Shown here: positions 1-5,565 of the stretch, piece by piece
How positions within the stretch are numbered: position 1 is the stretch's first letter
How the letters are laid out: every line of letters begins with the position of its first letter
Assembly: GCA_030605285.1 (NCBI GenBank)
Contig: JAUWIQ010000155.1
Span: 1 to 5,565 of the forward strand
Source: Planctomycetota bacterium
Lineage (GTDB): Bacteria > Planctomycetota > Planctomycetia > Pirellulales > UBA7805
Direction: 5' to 3'
DNA: 5,565 nucleotides
Position numbers and translations under genes: made by a program
Notes under the pieces: model-generated
Told to the model about the DNA's origin: nothing
Databases searched by the model: none
The model's input: the letters and a program-made list of their open reading frames with translations, nothing else

Positions 1-1559
1 CCGACATTGTCGAGAAAACCAAGTCGCCCGGAAATTTCTTTGAGGACAGACTCAGCAATCAGCTGTTGGGTACCAGTCAACACGAGGCATTCAAAAAAAA
101 GCATTGCCTCAGAGACTGGCATTGCGCAGACCTCGGGCAGTGTCCGCGCAGGCTGGTCAGAAAAATGTTGATGGGCCGTTGTGATCCGCACCGCACGGGC
201 CTGTCGATTAAGACGCTCCTGCTCGCAATCGGAACAGCCAATTATGCGCATGTACTTTTCCAGCTTGCGGATCTGTGGAGTGCTGCGACTTTTACGATAT
301 TTGGAAAGCAGCTCGGGCACGATGCCTTCAAAGGTTCCCCCATACTTCATCCCACGCTCGCCACCACGCCAGGTGTACGTGATATGTTGCCCGCCCGTTC
401 CCCAGAGCCAGATATTCTGCAGGTTTTCATCCAGTTCTTCCCAAGCGGTCTCGAGCATTGTGCCGGCGGGCAGGTTGTGCATCCGCTCCACCGTCTCGGC
501 AACCCCCTTGTAAATATGCCGCTGCCAGCGGCCCATCGCCTTGAGTTTGCCGAGGACTTCAAAGCAGCCTTGCTGGAAAGACCGGTCTGGTGTCGGCACA
601 AGCAACGAAGGGTCGAAGCTGAAGTACTCGCCCAGGCCATCACACTCCAAGCACATGCCTTGGGGACTGTTGAAGCTGAAGAGTTGGGGTGAGAGCGGTT
701 CGAAGCTGATATGGCAATGGGTGCAGGCAAATTGAGATGAGAGGTTGATGTCGTCCGGATTCGCAGAGTGCGATGACCGACTGCTGAGGTTCCTCGTACG
801 GCGTGGTTCGGGAGTTGGGCTCTCGTCGTCCGATTTCTCGGCGGTGGGCGCAATGATCAGATTGCCATTTCCGAACCGGAGTGCTAATTCAACCGCTTCA
901 GCGATTCGGGCCCGTCCTTTCTGATGGACCTTAAGCCGATCGATGACCACCTCGATGTTATGCCTCATCTGACGATCGAGCGAGAGTTCTTCTCGTAGGG
1001 ATAGGATCTGGCCGTCGACCCGGGCGCGGGCGAACCCCTGTTTGATCAGGTCGATAAACAGGTCGCGGTATTCGCCCTTCTGGCCGCGAATGACCGGTGC
1101 GAGGATTGCGATCGGAGTGCCCTCCTGGAGGCCAAGAATCTCTGCAATGATCTGCTCGCGGGTTTGTGCCGTAATCGGACGGCTACATTGCGGGCAGTGG
1201 CCCTGACCAATCCTCGCGTAGAGTACCCGCAGGTAGTCGTAAATTTCGGTAATGGTGCCTACGGTCGAACGTGGATTGCGGCCCGAAGTCTTTTGCGAGA
1301 TGGAAATGGTCGGGCTGAGCCCTTCAATCGAGTCGACATCCGGCTTCGGCATCTGGCCGAGAAATTGTCGCGCAAAGCTAGAGAGGCTTTCGACGTAACG
1401 CCTTTGTCCCTCGGCAAACACGGTATCGAAGGCGAGCGAACTTTTTCCTGAGCCGGAGACACCGGTCAGGCAGATCAATTGATTCCGATGTATCGTTACA
1501 TCAACCGAGCAGAGGTTGTGTTCGCGGGCACCTTTAATAATCAAATCGGAGGCGGGCAT
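1..1559 (-). CDS. uvrA: UvrA, excinuclease ABC subunit A (N-terminal part; 3' end beyond the window)
   Basis: This is the DNA-damage recognition ATPase of nucleotide excision repair, which acts in the cytoplasm with UvrB. The minus-strand frame is open from an ATG at 1559-1557 to the left edge, giving 519 complete codons; E. coli UvrA has about 940. Visible parts: Walker A of the first ATPase (G33-VSGSGKS, K39); the conserved stretch around residues 55-118 (YVESLSSFARQFLGQMPKP, then SQK-SG-NPRSTVGT); a CxxC at C122/C125; a zinc-finger set C279-X2-C282-X20-C303-X2-C306 with the E. coli spacing; and C442-X2-C445. The window ends just before the expected LSGGE signature and second ATPase. Residues 243-270 form a polar, low-complexity linker before the zinc finger that E. 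coli UvrA lacks. The start is well defined: the N-terminus MPASDLIIKGAREHNL fits the family, and an in-frame stop lies at 1589-1587. A weak purine-rich AGAAGAG (1570-1564) precedes it. Divergent from the cytochrome-like gene. Identity is very secure; total length is unknown. Confidence 0.97.
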   Translation of the reverse strand, partial: MPASDLIIKGAREHNLCSVDVTIHRNQLICLTGVSGSGKSSLAFDTVFAEGQRRYVESLSSFARQFLGQMPKPDVDSIEGLSPTISISQKTSGRNPRSTVGTITEIYDYLRVLYARIGQGHCPQCSRPITAQTREQIIAEILGLQEGTPIAILAPVIRGQKGEYRDLFIDLIKQGFARARVDGQILSLREELSLDRQMRHNIEVVIDRLKVHQKGRARIAEAVELALRFGNGNLIIAPTAEKSDDESPTPEPRRTRNLSSRSSHSANPDDINLSSQFACTHCHISFEPLSPQLFSFNSPQGMCLECDGLGEYFSFDPSLLVPTPDRSFQQGCFEVLGKLKAMGRWQRHIYKGVAETVERMHNLPAGTMLETAWEELDENLQNIWLWGTGGQHITYTWRGGERGMKYGGTFEGIVPELLSKYRKSRSTPQIRKLEKYMRIIGCSDCEQERLNRQARAVRITTAHQHFSDQPARTLPEVCAMPVSEAMLFFECLVLTGTQQLIAESVLKEISGRLGFLDNV

Positions 1560-1600
1560 GATGCTCTTCTGCGCAGTGAAACAGAGTCAAAGTTGCGGAC

Positions 1601-1651
1601 GCAGTGGGGAGTTACGCAGTGGGGAGTTACGCAGTGGGGATATGCAGTTAC
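1601..1651. repeat. 15-bp tandem repeat upstream of uvrA (two perfect copies plus one interrupted copy)
   Basis: The unit GCAGTGGGGAGTTAC occurs perfectly at 1601-1615 and 1616-1630. A third copy at 1631-1651 carries a 6-bp insertion (TATGCA) between GCAGTGGGGA and GTTAC. The core CGCAGTG appears again at 1572-1578, close to the uvrA start, as a possible degenerate outlier. Each unit carries a GGGG run, so the G runs recur every 15 bp. If the uvrA promoter at 1719-1746 is real, the array lies in the uvrA mRNA leader and reads there as repeated CUCCCCACUGC. The repeat itself is directly visible; any function is inference. Confidence 0.93.
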
Positions 1652-1669
1652 GGATTCGCTCCGCCGGTC

Positions 1670-1704
1670 GCTCGTCGGCATTGTGGGACATGGGTCCGGC
1701 GAGC
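1670..1704 (+). other. Possible GC-rich stem-loop in the divergent region
   Basis: GCTCGTCGG (1670-1678) can pair with CCGGCGAGC (1696-1704) around a 17-nt loop. In plus-strand RNA this gives nine pairs including one G-U wobble; in minus-strand RNA the same position is a C-A mismatch. No T-tract follows, so it is not a standard intrinsic terminator. It lies upstream of the plus-strand promoter candidate and inside the predicted uvrA leader. In a GC-rich region a chance hairpin is quite possible. Confidence 0.25.
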
Positions 1705-1718
1705 CGTTGCTATGAAGA

Positions 1719-1746
1719 ATTGTAGTGTTGCTGTCGAGAGGATCAA
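1719..1746 (-). promoter_or_regulatory. Candidate sigma70-type promoter for uvrA
   Basis: On the minus strand, TTGATC (1746-1741, 4 of 6 matches to TTGACA) is followed after 16 bp by TACAAT (1724-1719, 5 of 6 matches to TATAAT). Transcription would begin near 1712 and leave a leader of about 150 nt that includes the stem-loop and the 15-bp repeats. Assignment rests on motif and spacing only. A perfect minus-strand TATAAT at 1843-1838 is an alternative, but it lacks a good -35. Confidence 0.4.
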
Positions 1747-1816
1747 TTCCCGAAATTTATTTTGTTCGCATGTCGGGGGTAATCTCGAAAATAATTGTCT
1801 GCGAAAAACATGTTCG

Positions 1817-1845
1817 TTGACCTGAGTTCCAGGGCAGATTATATT
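1817..1845 (+). promoter_or_regulatory. Candidate sigma70-type promoter for the PSCyt1/DUF1553 gene
   Basis: TTGACC (1817-1822, 5 of 6 matches) is separated by exactly 17 bp from TATATT (1840-1845, 5 of 6 matches). The preceding ~75 bp are AT-rich relative to the surroundings. Transcription would start near 1852, leaving a leader of about 130 nt before the ATG at 1982. This is the best plus-strand promoter match I found in the intergenic region. No clear Shine-Dalgarno sequence is positioned ahead of the ATG, which is common in planctomycetes. Confidence 0.5.
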
Positions 1846-1981
1846 GGGGATGGTACTCACGGTCGCCGTTAGAGGTTGCCTCCCAATCTGGGGAGTGCGT
1901 CCTAAACTGCCCCTTGAATTGATTTCTTGTCTCACCCAGCAGGAAATCATCCAGCCGCAGCCATGAGACCCCCCGCCCGTC

Positions 1982-4900
1982 ATGACTTCAAAGATTTGCT
2001 TGCTGCAGCGTGAAGTACGATGGAAGCCAGCCCTCGCGAGGCTGCTGCTCATGCTACTGGCGGTCGCACCCGCACCGCTGGCATTTTCCGTGACGGTCGG
2101 ACAGGCCGAGTTTTTTGAAGAGCAGATTCGTCCAATATTGGCTGAGCACTGTGTCTCCTGCCACGGGCCGGAAAAACAGGAAAGCGGTCTGCGGCTTGAT
2201 GTCCGGGAGGCCATGCTCCGCGGTGGGGAATCGGGAGCCGCAGTCGTTCCGGGCCATGCCTTGGAGAGTCGCCTGATCGAGGCGGTGCGGTATCAAGACG
2301 ATGCATTGCAGATGCCGCCCGACGATCGGCTGTCGGAGGAGGCCGTTGCGGACCTGACCCGCTGGGTAGAGATGGGCGCGCCCTGGCCCGAGAGTTCCGT
2401 CCGCAGGGAGGTGGAGACCCCACTCGAACGGATGGATGAAATTCGCGCAGGCCACTGGGCCCTGCAGCCGATTGCTGAACCCGAGCTACCTGAGGTTCAG
2501 CAGAAAGATTGGATTCAAAATGGGATCGATCATTTCGTACTCGCCCGCTTGGAGGCCGAGGGATTACAACCTTCGCCCCGCGCCGCCGATTCCACGCTGA
2601 TGCGACGGGCTTATTTCGACCTGATTGGATTACCGCCAGAGCCTGAAACCCTGAGCAAACATCCTTCAGGCGATGCGATGGAATCTATGATCGAAGATCT
2701 ACTGGCGCTGCCCGAATACGGCCAGCGGTGGGCACGACACTGGCTGGATGTGGCCCGCTACGCCGACACCAAAGGTTATATCGGCGTGGGTGAGCGGGAA
2801 GAGCGTTATGCTTACGGCTGGACTTATCGTGATTACGTAGTTCGCGCCCTCAACGAAGATGTGCCGTTTGACGATTTCATTCGCCACCAGCTTGCTGCAG
2901 ATTTACTGGAGCTGCCTGAACAGGAGCAATGGAAATTGGCAGCGATGGGTTTTTTGACACTGGGCAATCGCTTTGTCCACAAGCGGCACCGGATCATCGG
3001 CGATCAGATCGACGTGACGATGCGGGGCTTTCTCGGCATGACGTTGATGTGCGCCCGCTGCCATGACCATAAATTCGATCCCATTTCGATGGACGACTAT
3101 TATGGCCTCTACGGAATTTTTGACAGTTCGATTGAGCCGGCCTACGACCAGAAACCACTGCTCGGATCCGAGCCCACGGCCCCAAGTGACCAGTATGCCC
3201 AATTTCGCAAGACGTTTGCCGAACGGATGGAAAAATATCACAACCGCCGCCAGGAGCTGCGAGAGAAGATCGTGAAGGAAATGCGCTCGTTTGTGGGCGA
3301 TTACCTGGAGTATGTGGTCCATGAGACGATGCCCGCGCACCGTACCAAGACCGACCTCAATTACAAGACCGAGCGGGTGCTGTTGCGCCGCCATACGCTC
3401 ACGGCCGATGGCGGTGTGGTGCTCTGGACTCGTTATCTCGACAGGCACCCGACCGGGCCAGTCTTTGGCCTCTGGCACCAGTTGGCGGAACTGCGGAGCG
3501 AGAATTTTTCCGTGCAGGCGGCCGAGGTGATTGAGAAATTTGAGGGGGGCAATGCTCGGCTGATGGAAGCCTTTGCCGAGCAACCACCGGAGTCCATGAT
3601 TGAGGTGGCGCGTACTTATGGCAAGGTACTCGAAGCAGTACACGCCCAGTGGCAGGCAGTCGAAGGAGTCGATCCCGGCGATGCGCAATTTGAAAATCCG
3701 GACGACGAACAACTCCGCCAAATTCTCTACGGCGATGGTTCTCCGGCCGTGGTGAAAAGCGACGAGCAGGCGTACAACCTTTACCACATCAAGGAAAAAA
3801 ATGATCTGCGGGTTCTCGATCAGAAGGCCCAGAACACGATCGTGCAGTTTATCGACTCGGTGCCGCCTCGTGCGATGACGCTCATCGACCGTGAGGAGGT
3901 CCGCAACGCACCGATTCACATTCGCGGGGACTGGCGGCGTAAGGGTCGTAGTGTGACCCGACAATTTTTGCGTATGCTCTCGGGGGCTGAACTCTCAGCG
4001 GTCGATGCGGGCACGCCTTACCGCGAGGGGAGCGGTCGCAGGCAGTTGGCCGAGGCCATCGCCAGCCCGCACAACCCGCTCACCGCACGCGTGATTGTCA
4101 ATCGCGTCTGGCAGTGGCATTTCGGGCAGGGCCTCGTGCCGACACCGAGTGACTTCGGTACCCGTACGCCGCCCCCTTCGCATCCGGAACTGCTCGATTG
4201 GCTGGCCCGCTATTTCATTGATCACGGCTGGTCGCTCAAATCTCTGCATCGAGTGATCATGAATTCGGCGACCTACCAGCAGGCGAGCCACGATATTCCC
4301 GCGCAGCGGGCCCGCGATGCGGAGAACCGCTACTATTGGCGGATGAATCGTCGTCGCCTGGAATTCGAAGCGATGCGGGATGCGCTGTTGGCGGTTACGG
4401 GCGAACTCGATACCCGCCTGCACGGTCTGCCGAGTGAAGATTTTAATAGCCCCCGGCGGTCGCTCTATTTGCTCGTCAACCGTCAACAGATGCCGGGTGT
4501 GCTGGCCACCTTTGACGTAAGTGTGCCCGATGCGACCTTGCCGATCCGCAACAAAACCACGGTTCCGCAGCAGGCGCTTTATCTGATGAACAATCGGTTC
4601 GTCGCGGATCGGGCAGCGCGGTTGATCGAGCAGCTTGATGAACAGCTTCCCGCCAGGCAAACACTCTCTGAGGAAGAATCCAGCAAACGAATTGAGAAAC
4701 TCTATGAGTGGGTTTACGGTCGGCGACCAACGGCCCAGGAGCAGAGTCTTGCCCAGGACTTTCTCTCCAGCCCACCACTCGATGTTCCACTGAAGAGCAA
4801 ACTCGACAAAAAACAAAAGGCATGGCAATACGGTTACGGCATTTTTCAGCCCGAGCAGGAGCGGGTCCAGTTCACCCCGTTCGATCACTTTGACGGTCAC

Positions 4901-5422
4901 CGCTGGAGGAACCGTTTGTCCCCGAGCGAGGGCGAGTTCGCTTATCTCGACACTCGCGGAGGCCGCCCCGGTCCGAATCCAGCGACTGCCGTGATTCGCC
5001 GTTTCACCGCGCCCATCTCAGGGTTGTTTTTGTTCAAAGGGGTTTTCCAGACCCAGCCCCTGGGCGGGATGGGTGACGGAGTTGAAATCCGTGTAGTCTC
5101 GTCGCGGCAGGGCCCGTTAGGCCACTACGAAGCGGGCGAGGAAAAAGAAAAGATTCGCATCGAGAAAATCGAGGTCCAAGCAGGGGATACGATCGACTTC
5201 ATCGTTTCCTGCCGCGAGGACAATCGCTTTGATGAGTACAGCAGGCCGATCGAAGTCTGGGAAGTCGAGCAGATCCAAAGTGGCGGGCTCAATGGTCTGG
5301 AGGCCTGGCCGACGGAGCCCCTTTTTAATTTGTCGATCGCGCACTGGATTGGCCCCCAGTCGCCCTGGGAGCAGTACGCGCACGCGTTGTTGATCTCCAA
5401 CGAGTTTATGTTTGTCGATTAA
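1982..5422 (+). CDS. Exported PSCyt1 - PSCyt2 (DUF1549) - PSD1 (DUF1553) protein with a C-terminal beta-rich insert
   Basis: A 1146-residue planctomycete-type multidomain protein whose biochemical role is not established; export and haem binding are predicted. Residues 1-42 look like a Sec signal peptide: basic n-region, LARLLLMLLAVAPAPLAF core, and possible cleavage after S36 or A42. PSCyt1 spans about 44-136, with haem c motif CVSCH (57-61) and a possible distal methionine M111 in QMPPD. DUF1549 spans about 182-385, including FDLIGLPPEP, YGQRWARHWLDVARYADTKGY (starting near 246, key residues W, D, Y) and a second CXXCH, CARCH (357-361), followed by DHKFDPI. A charged helical linker covers about 390-650. 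DUF1553 begins near 680 (GRRQLAEAI, NPLTARVIVNRVWQWHFG, PSHPELLDWLA). A beta-rich segment (about 940-1095) precedes the usual family ending, ISNEFMFVD. The start is forced: an in-frame TGA lies at 1964-1966, and the next methionine would destroy the signal peptide. The next gene follows 106 bp downstream in the same direction and is probably its DUF1501 partner. Family assignment is secure; substrate is unknown. Confidence 0.96.
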   Translation: MTSKICLLQREVRWKPALARLLLMLLAVAPAPLAFSVTVGQAEFFEEQIRPILAEHCVSCHGPEKQESGLRLDVREAMLRGGESGAAVVPGHALESRLIEAVRYQDDALQMPPDDRLSEEAVADLTRWVEMGAPWPESSVRREVETPLERMDEIRAGHWALQPIAEPELPEVQQKDWIQNGIDHFVLARLEAEGLQPSPRAADSTLMRRAYFDLIGLPPEPETLSKHPSGDAMESMIEDLLALPEYGQRWARHWLDVARYADTKGYIGVGEREERYAYGWTYRDYVVRALNEDVPFDDFIRHQLAADLLELPEQEQWKLAAMGFLTLGNRFVHKRHRIIGDQIDVTMRGFLGMTLMCARCHDHKFDPISMDDYYGLYGIFDSSIEPAYDQKPLLGSEPTAPSDQYAQFRKTFAERMEKYHNRRQELREKIVKEMRSFVGDYLEYVVHETMPAHRTKTDLNYKTERVLLRRHTLTADGGVVLWTRYLDRHPTGPVFGLWHQLAELRSENFSVQAAEVIEKFEGGNARLMEAFAEQPPESMIEVARTYGKVLEAVHAQWQAVEGVDPGDAQFENPDDEQLRQILYGDGSPAVVKSDEQAYNLYHIKEKNDLRVLDQKAQNTIVQFIDSVPPRAMTLIDREEVRNAPIHIRGDWRRKGRSVTRQFLRMLSGAELSAVDAGTPYREGSGRRQLAEAIASPHNPLTARVIVNRVWQWHFGQGLVPTPSDFGTRTPPPSHPELLDWLARYFIDHGWSLKSLHRVIMNSATYQQASHDIPAQRARDAENRYYWRMNRRRLEFEAMRDALLAVTGELDTRLHGLPSEDFNSPRRSLYLLVNRQQMPGVLATFDVSVPDATLPIRNKTTVPQQALYLMNNRFVADRAARLIEQLDEQLPARQTLSEEESSKRIEKLYEWVYGRRPTAQEQSLAQDFLSSPPLDVPLKSKLDKKQKAWQYGYGIFQPEQERVQFTPFDHFDGHRWRNRLSPSEGEFAYLDTRGGRPGPNPATAVIRRFTAPISGLFLFKGVFQTQPLGGMGDGVEIRVVSSRQGPLGHYEAGEEKEKIRIEKIEVQAGDTIDFIVSCREDNRFDEYSRPIEVWEVEQIQSGGLNGLEAWPTEPLFNLSIAHWIGPQSPWEQYAHALLISNEFMFVD

Positions 5423-5438
5423 GATAGTTGCCGAGAGA

Positions 5439-5483
5439 CCCGCGGAACATTTGCCCGCGGAACATTTGCCCGCGGAACATTTG
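5439..5483. repeat. Three perfect 15-bp tandem repeats with palindromic CCGCGG cores
   Basis: CCCGCGGAACATTTG occurs three times head to tail without a mismatch (5439-5453, 5454-5468, 5469-5483). The array starts 16 bp after the stop codon of the large gene and ends 45 bp before the next start codon. Because CCGCGG is its own reverse complement, adjacent copies can pair in RNA as 6-bp stems with 9-nt loops, giving mutually exclusive hairpins (copy 1 with 2, or 2 with 3). No T-tract follows, so a simple intrinsic terminator is unlikely. Its sequence is unrelated to the other 15-bp array in this window. Confidence 0.96.
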
Positions 5484-5528
5484 ATTGTCGGCTTAATCTT
5501 GGTTTGAACGTGGAACGGATACTCTTGT

Positions 5529-5565
5529 ATGGCTGAGCATTATGATCGGCGCCGCTGGTTGCAGC
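5529..5565 (+). CDS. Start of a probable Tat-exported protein, likely DUF1501 family (cut by the window edge)
   Basis: Only 12 codons are visible: MAEHYDRRRWLQ. The RRRWLQ stretch resembles the twin-arginine consensus (RRxFLK), with W in place of F, at the very N-terminus where a Tat signal would sit. An in-frame TGA at 5505-5507 leaves ATG 5529 as the only reasonable start; a weak purine-rich GGAACGGA lies about 9 bp upstream. In planctomycetes, PSCyt1-DUF1549-DUF1553 genes are very often followed in the same direction by a DUF1501 gene with a Tat signal, so that is the likely product. The gene could instead encode another Tat substrate. No good separate promoter is visible in the 106-bp gap, so cotranscription with the preceding gene is plausible. 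Confidence 0.6.
   Translation, partial: MAEHYDRRRWLQ

Larger units (their letters stand above)
1560..1981. other. Divergent intergenic region between uvrA and the PSCyt1-type gene
   Basis: About 420 bp separate the two divergent start codons. I found no convincing gene here. Several frames stay open across the 15-bp repeat because its unit is a multiple of three and contains no stop, but the resulting peptides resemble nothing I recognise. The half next to uvrA holds the repeat array and a GC-rich stem-loop. The central part (about 1741-1816) is AT-rich and lies between two oppositely directed promoter candidates. The last ~130 bp would be the untranslated leader of the plus-strand gene. I saw no tRNA, no transposon ends and no intrinsic terminator. 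Confidence 0.8.

Noticed and set aside
66..692. Plus-strand ORF of 208 codons at the left end of the window
   Set aside because: It is antisense to the uvrA zinc-finger and insertion-domain region, which matches the UvrA family throughout.
1804..1815. AAAAACATGTTC as a possible LexA box near the plus-strand promoter
   Set aside because: Only the right half fits the GAAC-N4-GTTC pattern; the left half misses two bases. It sits nearer the promoter of the cytochrome-like gene than that of uvrA, and LexA sites in planctomycetes are not something I can define from this sequence.
1604..1825. Plus-strand ORF of 73 codons beginning inside the 15-bp repeat, with GSYAV repeats at its start
   Set aside because: The frame is open mainly because a 15-bp unit without stops stays in frame; other frames across the same array are also open. 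No recognisable domain, and it overlaps the promoter candidates.
1963..2013. A 16-codon ORF (MRPPARHDFKDLLAAA) starting 19 bp upstream of and overlapping the start of the PSCyt1 gene, possibly a leader peptide
   Set aside because: It has no well-placed ribosome binding site (AGGAAA at 1941-1946 is too far away), no regulatory codon run, and is short enough to occur by chance.
1648..2214. Minus-strand ORF of 188 codons across the intergenic region and the start of the large gene
   Set aside because: It runs antisense through the signal peptide and haem motif of a secure gene, and its translation shows no family features.
2903..3964. Minus-strand ORF of 353 codons inside the large plus-strand gene, and a similar one of 301 codons at 3995-4900
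   Set aside because: Both are antisense to well-supported domains. Long antisense frames are common opposite GC-rich coding sequence, and their translations show no domain.
5423..5528. Intrinsic terminator or separate promoter between the large gene and the next gene
   Set aside because: The CCGCGG hairpins are not followed by a T-tract, and TTGATT at 5481-5486 has no fitting -10 at 16-18 bp.

Overview
The window is most likely from a member of the Planctomycetota. The main evidence is a 1146-residue protein with the order PSCyt1 (planctomycete cytochrome c), PSCyt2/DUF1549, PSD1/DUF1553. This architecture is largely confined to planctomycetes and a few related phyla. The divergent uvrA also has the N-terminus and zinc-finger surroundings I associate with planctomycete UvrA. 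Genus or species cannot be named from this sequence.

Layout: positions 1-1559 hold the first ~519 codons of uvrA on the minus strand; the rest lies beyond the left edge. Positions 1560-1981 are a divergent intergenic region of about 420 bp. It contains a 15-bp tandem repeat (1601-1651), a possible stem-loop (1670-1704), a candidate minus-strand promoter for uvrA (1719-1746) and a good sigma70-like plus-strand promoter (1817-1845). Positions 1982-5422 hold the PSCyt1/DUF1549/DUF1553 gene on the plus strand. Positions 5423-5528 are a short gap with three perfect copies of a second, unrelated 15-bp repeat (5439-5483). At 5529 a new plus-strand gene begins and is cut after 12 codons; its first residues contain a twin-arginine-like motif, as expected for the DUF1501 protein that usually follows such a cytochrome gene.

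How the genes relate: uvrA is a DNA-repair housekeeping gene and probably has no functional link to its divergent neighbour. The large cytochrome-like protein and the truncated downstream gene probably form the recurrent planctomycete PSCyt1-DUF1549-DUF1553 / DUF1501 pair. That pair is predicted to be exported (Sec for the first, Tat for the second), and its biochemical role is unsettled. I do not see an obviously new multi-gene system. The points most worth a second look are the two 15-bp intergenic repeat arrays, the beta-rich domain that appears to split the end of the DUF1553 region, and the overlapping opposite-strand -10 elements in the divergent region.
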